Source: Hyphobacterium sp. CCMP332 | GTDB lineage: Bacteria > Bacteroidota > Bacteroidia > Cytophagales > CCMP332 | Length of the DNA: 64,000 nt | Assembly (NCBI GenBank): GCA_014323545.1 | Contig: CP058647.1 | Coordinates: forward strand, 2,706,001 to 2,770,000 | Direction of reading: 5' to 3' | Shown here: positions 59,615 through 64,000 of the stretch, one piece after another | Numbering within the stretch: position 1 is the stretch's first letter | Layout of the letters: each line of letters starts with the position of its first letter | The notes under the pieces: generated by a model | Database searches by the model: none | The model's input: only the letters and a program-made list of their open reading frames with translations | What the model was told of the DNA's origin: nothing | Made by a program: the position numbers and the translations under genes

Positions 59615-61809
59615 TATGAGATTTGTATTGAAGTTTGTGACTGATTGATTAAAATTGATTTTACCATTTTGCGAAATTGGCTTCTATTTCTTGGGATTTC
59701 ACCAATGACAGTTTCCATTTGGTCAGGTTTCAGGCCATTTAGCATGATATGCGGTCTTTGCCGGCTATTTCTTTTTATCAATTTCAAAGCCTGCTTATCA
59801 GCTTCGGTCCACTTTCTGGCAGCATTGCAGACCAAAATGTTCAAGTCGGTTTCCCTGAGTATTGAAATTGGAAAAGAATGATGGAGTACAGCGGGAATTT
59901 CATATATAATGATATCATTAGCTTCAAGAGCTTTTAAATTATAGTATTTATCCAGGTCATGTAATCCCTGAAGGTTGGAGTAGGCCTTTTCTTCCTTATG
60001 GATCTGTGAAGAATCCCCCTGCCTTCTGCTATTTGTAGTCTGTATTACATGGTATTTTAAATTATTCGTACTGGCGTATTCGCTTATTTTTTTCAAAAGA
60101 AAAGATTTTCCTTCTGATTCGTAATTGCTCAGGAAGGCTATTCTTACAGGTTGATGATTTGCTTTTTTAAGCGAATGAACATTTTGAAAAAACAGATTCA
60201 ATGCCATATGGACTATTCTTGAATATGGAATATTTTTATTTTTTCGTTTTGCAATTAAAGGCAAGGCGCCAATAACATTCAATCCCGTGGTTTCTTTAGT
60301 AATTTTTGGGTTTTTTAATGAAGAATCGGTCAATTCCAAAGCAGTAATTATGAATAATGGAATAAATGCACCGGCAACCAAAGAAAGCACAAGCATTAAA
60401 ACCCTTTTTGATTTTTCAGGAACAGCAGGAAAAAAAGGAGGGTCTATGACCTTGAGATTACTTGACATCAGCATATTGTATTTATGTAATCTAGCCTGAT
60501 TATAACTGTGTAGATTTTCCAGGTATTCTCTTTCAGCGACGTCAATTTCTCTTTCCAGTCGCTTTAATGTGGACCCGAGAGGAGCAAACCTTTTATAAAT
60601 CTGACCATATTCTTTGCGCATCTCTTTCATGGCTTGAATTTTAGCCCTTGACTCCACCTTAGTAATATTTTGATTCAACCATTTTGTAAGAATGTCCTTT
60701 GTATGCAATCCTTCTTTAGATGTGTTGATGTCTAAAATATTAGTAGCAGTAGAGTTGATCTCAGACTCAATTCCAATTTTTTTTCTCTCCAACTCAGACT
60801 TTCTCCAAATCGCATCCTGACTGTTGTTGGTTTCGGATAGTTCAATGAATGCGAGCTCGGAACTAATTGAACTAAGCTCTCTTCTTTTTTGAAATAATTC
60901 TTCCTGAATTAGGGCGAGTAAACTTTGATTATCAAGGTTTTTTTCGAGAATGGCTACTGCTGAATCTGCAGCATTTAAAATCTTTATTTCTTCCTGATAT
61001 TTTTTATCCAATTCCTGTTTGTTGCCGGATATAAAGCGCGTTTGTTCATAATAATTGATGATTTGATTTTTAACACTGAAATTGAGAAGTTCATTTTCAG
61101 CATCCTTAAGTTTTGCTGCAGTTTGCTTTGTAGCCCGATCAAAGAAAGCCAATACTGATTCAGTTTGCCCCTCTTTTATGGCCTTATGCTTTCTTAGAAA
61201 TATTCTTGTAAGGAAGCTGAGTGTTTGTTCACAAAAGTAGGGATCAATGGTTTTGTATTCCATTTTTATCATATCAGAATTGCCCTCCCTGCTTATTGAA
61301 ATTTCTTCCAGCGATTCCAGGCCAAATAAGCGATGTTTTGAATGTAGTACTTCATATACTATGCTTTCTTTATTTTTTTCAAATTGCCTTTTTAATTCAT
61401 GGTATAATTCAATTGAATCCTTTTTTAGCTCTTGCCGAATGGAAAAACTTTCGATTAATTCTGTCAATTCGTCACGGTTTGCATCCAGCACTAACAGACG
61501 GCCCATCTCCTGATCAATAATTGATTTTCCAATTAATCTTAGGGAGAGTTCGATAAGTGTTTCCGTGGAACTGGCAAGATTAATCAGATTTTCAATCTCA
61601 TTATTTGTATAGGCATGGTCCACTCTACTTCCCTGTTCACTTTCAATATTATATCCTGAAACCAATCCTGTGTTGAGCAATGTATGGGAAACGTACTCCT
61701 TTTTCTGACCATTTGTAAACCAGAATGTAAAAGTACTCAGGAGCATGGCGCTTAACACTATGGTTTTGACATGCTTTAATACCATTTTTATAAATTCTTG
61801 TAAATTCAT
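59614..61809 (-). CDS. Wzc-like polysaccharide co-polymerase with a degenerate kinase domain
   Basis: 731 residues. The Wzz-type membrane domain has a first helix near 14-32 and a second near 475-497, with a long coiled-coil periplasmic region between. The C-terminal domain (about 545-731) keeps YESEGKSFLLKK, a Walker A-like loop, but lacks a clear Walker A' aspartate (YHVIQTTNSRR) and has no tyrosine cluster at the C-terminus. It may bind nucleotide weakly without tyrosine autophosphorylation. It controls chain length and export of the polymer at the inner membrane and shares 4 bases with the TolC-like gene. Confidence 0.85.
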   Translation of the reverse strand: MNLQEFIKMVLKHVKTIVLSAMLLSTFTFWFTNGQKKEYVSHTLLNTGLVSGYNIESEQGSRVDHAYTNNEIENLINLASSTETLIELSLRLIGKSIIDQEMGRLLVLDANRDELTELIESFSIRQELKKDSIELYHELKRQFEKNKESIVYEVLHSKHRLFGLESLEEISISREGNSDMIKMEYKTIDPYFCEQTLSFLTRIFLRKHKAIKEGQTESVLAFFDRATKQTAAKLKDAENELLNFSVKNQIINYYEQTRFISGNKQELDKKYQEEIKILNAADSAVAILEKNLDNQSLLALIQEELFQKRRELSSISSELAFIELSETNNSQDAIWRKSELERKKIGIESEINSTATNILDINTSKEGLHTKDILTKWLNQNITKVESRAKIQAMKEMRKEYGQIYKRFAPLGSTLKRLEREIDVAEREYLENLHSYNQARLHKYNMLMSSNLKVIDPPFFPAVPEKSKRVLMLVLSLVAGAFIPLFIITALELTDSSLKNPKITKETTGLNVIGALPLIAKRKNKNIPYSRIVHMALNLFFQNVHSLKKANHQPVRIAFLSNYESEGKSFLLKKISEYASTNNLKYHVIQTTNSRRQGDSSQIHKEEKAYSNLQGLHDLDKYYNLKALEANDIIIYEIPAVLHHSFPISILRETDLNILVCNAARKWTEADKQALKLIKRNSRQRPHIMLNGLKPDQMETVIGEIPRNRSQFRKMVKSILINQSQTSIQIS

Positions 61810-62519
61810 ATTTCAAAGATTGGTTGGCCAACTAATTCAGTTAATAACCTCGCACATAATTGTGCCTGGCTTTTTGCTTTTTCAAAATTCACTTTGCTTG
61901 AATAATAAGTGTCGATGCTGCTTTTGTATACTTCAATAGAGATATTTCCCTGGCGAAAAGCATTTTCAGCAAAAGACTTATCGGTTTCATAGGTGTGGAC
62001 TATCTCCGATAATAACTTCAGTTCTTTTAAGTGATATTCCAGATTATTGTATTGTTTTATAATCTCTGAATTTAAAAAGCTGAGGCTTTCTTGTTTCAAA
62101 TGTTCGAGCTCCTCAATTCGAAATTCTTTGGCTTTTATCTGATGCTTACGGTTAGCAATTTTACTGACAGGGAGATATAGATTTATACCCAAATTATAAA
62201 ATGTGTTTTTTCTATTGGTATAGTTTAATCCCTGGATTCCACTGTTATTGACCTCGTCAAGGACATTCCCTGTACCGTAATTTATATTTCCGGTTAAGAA
62301 TATATGTTCCATCCAGTTTTTTTTGAGCCCGGATATTTCCTGGTTTATATTTAATTGCTGTGCTTCCATGGCTTTAAAAGCATTGGAATTATCTTGAGCA
62401 ATTTGAAGGAGAAGTTCAAGGGGTTTCAATTTGTTTCCTGCACTTATTTCGGATTGTCCTTTAACCATTGAAACATGGATCAATAGATATAAAAACATTA
62501 TTATTTTAATTGCATTCAT
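61806..62519 (-). CDS. Half-length TolC family-like protein
   Basis: 237 residues with a signal peptide (about 1-22). The coiled-coil helices (about 30-75 and 120-225, for example KQESLSFLNSEIIKQYNNLE) and the strand-like FYNLGINLYLPVSK resemble one repeat of the TolC/OprM fold, which normally has two repeats in about 450 residues. It may be an outer-membrane or periplasmic partner of the Wzc-like protein that oligomerises from single repeats. No trace of the missing half is seen in the 4-base gap to the next gene. Confidence 0.7.
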   Translation of the reverse strand: MNAIKIIMFLYLLIHVSMVKGQSEISAGNKLKPLELLLQIAQDNSNAFKAMEAQQLNINQEISGLKKNWMEHIFLTGNINYGTGNVLDEVNNSGIQGLNYTNRKNTFYNLGINLYLPVSKIANRKHQIKAKEFRIEELEHLKQESLSFLNSEIIKQYNNLEYHLKELKLLSEIVHTYETDKSFAENAFRQGNISIEVYKSSIDTYYSSKVNFEKAKSQAQLCARLLTELVGQPIFEI

Positions 62520-62523
62520 GATT

Positions 62524-63678
62524 TTATAATTGAGATTTTTGAATAGTTCTTGACATCCACCATTGATTTTTCATAAATGGTTTTTCTAAATAATAGTAGG
62601 CAGGGATACTGATTAAAAGTAAAATGAGGAGAACCGGAATTCCGCTAAGTATAAGGTTTAAAAAATAGTTTTCAGATTTATGGATGCTGAAGATGAACGT
62701 ATAAAACCCTTCAAATAAGGGCAGGTGAATGAGGTATATGGTATAGCACATTCCCCCTATAATCGTGGTGATTTTGTTTGAAAATAATAATCTGAACCAT
62801 TTCCCTTTAAAAACTGAAATAAATAAGAAGATTAGGGCCGTTTCCATTATAAGACTGCGGATCAATTCCTCGGACCAGGTATATTGGATAAGGAGGAGAG
62901 AGGGAATAAAAACAATGTCCCAGAAATATGATTTTCGTTCAAAGAAATTGCCCCTGCTGTATAGGTCTGCGATAAAAATACCGGTTAAAAAATGTTGTAA
63001 ATGGCCAAGGAGGCTCAACTTAAAAGGTATTAGCTGCCAGGCACAAATATTTTGTACACAAATGAATATACCTATCAAAATCAATATCAGAAATCTTCGA
63101 CGCTTAATTCCTCTTACGTACAGATAACCAAAAACTAAAAACGGGGCAATGAGGTAATACTGAATTTCAACTTCCAGTGACCAGGACACAGGATTGATTA
63201 TTGAAAGGTCCGTATATACGATGTTATGAATGTAAAAGATACTACTGAAAAAATGACCGAAAATGCCCTGCCCCCATCCCGACTTAATTGAAAAGACGAT
63301 CATAAAAAAACTCATCCACAAAATATAAGTTGGTTCAAGTCTTGTGATGCGTCTTACAATGTATTTCCTATAGTTAAAATTTTCCTGCCTGGAGTTTTTA
63401 AAAAATGGAAGGGATATTATAAAACCGCTCAGGGTAAAGAAAATAAACACCCCCACAGAACCTCTGCTTAAAAGAAATGAAAACTGCTCTTCAAATCCGC
63501 TATTTAAACTCAGATCCGAATTGTATTTTATAATTCGCTCATTAAGATGCTGCATTAAAACCAGCATTATGGCCAGAAATCTGATACCATCAATCAATGG
63601 GATATATTTCCCTGTTGAAGTTTCTCTTTTAAGTAGTCCTGTTAATTTCTTAGCTACATTCATATTAGACACCTTCAT
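62524..63678 (-). CDS. Acyltransferase family 3 membrane protein
   Basis: 384 residues; an ATG at 63663 would remove five residues. About ten helices. PLIDGIRFLAIMLVLMQHLN near 27-46 is the first-helix motif with the catalytic His, and FFTLSGFIISLPFFKNSR near 80 and YRKYIVRRITRLEPTYI near 103 are standard for acyltransferase-3 proteins. It probably O-acetylates or succinylates the polysaccharide. Its start overlaps the end of the sugar-transferase gene by 14 bases (or follows it by 1 base from the second ATG). Confidence 0.9.
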   Translation of the reverse strand: MKVSNMNVAKKLTGLLKRETSTGKYIPLIDGIRFLAIMLVLMQHLNERIIKYNSDLSLNSGFEEQFSFLLSRGSVGVFIFFTLSGFIISLPFFKNSRQENFNYRKYIVRRITRLEPTYILWMSFFMIVFSIKSGWGQGIFGHFFSSIFYIHNIVYTDLSIINPVSWSLEVEIQYYLIAPFLVFGYLYVRGIKRRRFLILILIGIFICVQNICAWQLIPFKLSLLGHLQHFLTGIFIADLYSRGNFFERKSYFWDIVFIPSLLLIQYTWSEELIRSLIMETALIFLFISVFKGKWFRLLFSNKITTIIGGMCYTIYLIHLPLFEGFYTFIFSIHKSENYFLNLILSGIPVLLILLLISIPAYYYLEKPFMKNQWWMSRTIQKSQL

Positions 63679-64000
63679 TTTGGATCATGGCAGAAAATGT
63701 TTTCAAGAGGATTCCCAAATCCTTGAACAATGAATTATTCAGGGCGTAATTATTATCCAATTGTATTCGTCTGCATTTATTCATTTTATCTTTTCCTTTT
63801 TCTGTGACCTGCCATAGTCCTGTTATACCTGCTGGTGCCATAAAGCGTGCAACGGCTTCATCTGAAGTCAACTTTTCTGCCTCATACAATGGAAGAGGAC
63901 GGTTTCCAACTAAGGACATATCACCTTTAATTACATTGATTAGCTGTGGTAATTCATCAATACTGGTTTTCCTGATGAATTTTCCGATCCTGGTTATTCG
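63665..64000 (-). CDS. Bacterial sugar transferase, C-terminal part (cut by the window end)
   Basis: The frame is open to the window edge, so the gene continues outside. The visible 111 residues include KFIRKTSIDELPQLINVIKG and DMSLVGNRPLPLYEAEK, then APAGITGLWQVTEKGK, the hallmark motifs of undecaprenyl-phosphate sugar-1-phosphate transferases (WbaP/ExoY type). This enzyme starts the lipid-linked repeat unit at the inner membrane. It leads the operon in the visible direction of transcription. Confidence 0.94.
   Translation of the reverse strand, partial: RITRIGKFIRKTSIDELPQLINVIKGDMSLVGNRPLPLYEAEKLTSDEAVARFMAPAGITGLWQVTEKGKDKMNKCRRIQLDNNYALNNSLFKDLGILLKTFSAMIQNEGV

Noticed and set aside
1-64000. 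tRNA or rRNA genes
   Set aside because: I looked through the intergenic regions for cloverleaf and rRNA-like sequences and saw none; a covariance-model scan would be decisive.
1-64000. Insertion sequence or prophage explaining the repeats
   Set aside because: No transposase, integrase or phage structural gene is visible; the only nuclease genes associated with the repeats are the two GIY-YIG copies.

Overview
The window looks like a chromosomal segment of a Bacteroidota (Cytophagales-like) bacterium. The evidence is the moderately AT-rich sequence, few Shine-Dalgarno sites, several TAnnTTTG promoter boxes, many short Sec or lipoprotein signals, clade II-type (Sec-exported, lipoprotein-like) NosZ, LytTR regulators and small BNR, lipocalin and TspO proteins typical of this phylum. 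All assignments were made by eye from motifs and gene order; no database search was run.

Layout. 0-5.8 kb: end of a glycosyltransferase, an ECF-type sigma factor, rsmG, a BNR-repeat lipoprotein, a VIT1/CCC1 metal transporter, hemH, a hotdog thioesterase and TspO. 5.9-15.5 kb: an Rrf2 regulator, the iron-sulfur repair protein Ric, then a nitrous-oxide reduction cluster (cytochrome c, fasciclin lipoprotein, nosZ, membrane protein, nosL, a NosL/beta-barrel fusion, nosD, nosF, nosY). 15.6-23.4 kb: small regulators, an amidohydrolase, a kinase-like membrane protein lacking an ATPase domain, a solo GIY-YIG protein, an EEP-family nuclease/phosphatase, a Bor-like lipoprotein and an FAD oxidase. 23.6-27.2 kb: five tightly packed envelope genes that I do not recognise.

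27.7-40.6 kb is a defence island. It has a NYN-domain protein behind a hairpin leader, then a six-gene operon with touching or overlapping ends: hsdR, hsdS, an AAA ATPase, an HNH nuclease, hsdM and a RipA-like membrane protein. The ATPase/HNH pair resembles Septu (PtuA/PtuB) and sits between the specificity and methylase genes. Facing the operon are AbiH, a TIR/deoxyribosyltransferase-like protein and a DUF2188 protein.

41-49 kb is rich in repeats. A 72-bp tandem array built as 144-bp dimers is an expansion of a dispersed family of modular hairpin elements that also occurs at 17.7, 19.4, 44.4, 47.2, 47.8 and 48.8 kb. Two nearly identical GIY-YIG genes lie inside these clusters. Between them are a serine hydrolase, a membrane LytTR regulator, lipoproteins and an alpha/beta hydrolase.

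50.2-64 kb is a minus-strand exopolysaccharide/O-antigen operon. In transcription order it holds an initiating sugar transferase (cut by the window end), an acyltransferase, a half-length TolC-like protein, a Wzc-like protein with a degenerate kinase domain, a glycosyltransferase, a Wzy-like polymerase, another glycosyltransferase, a 32-33 residue membrane microprotein, a GT4, a Wzx flippase, a methyltransferase and two GT2 enzymes.
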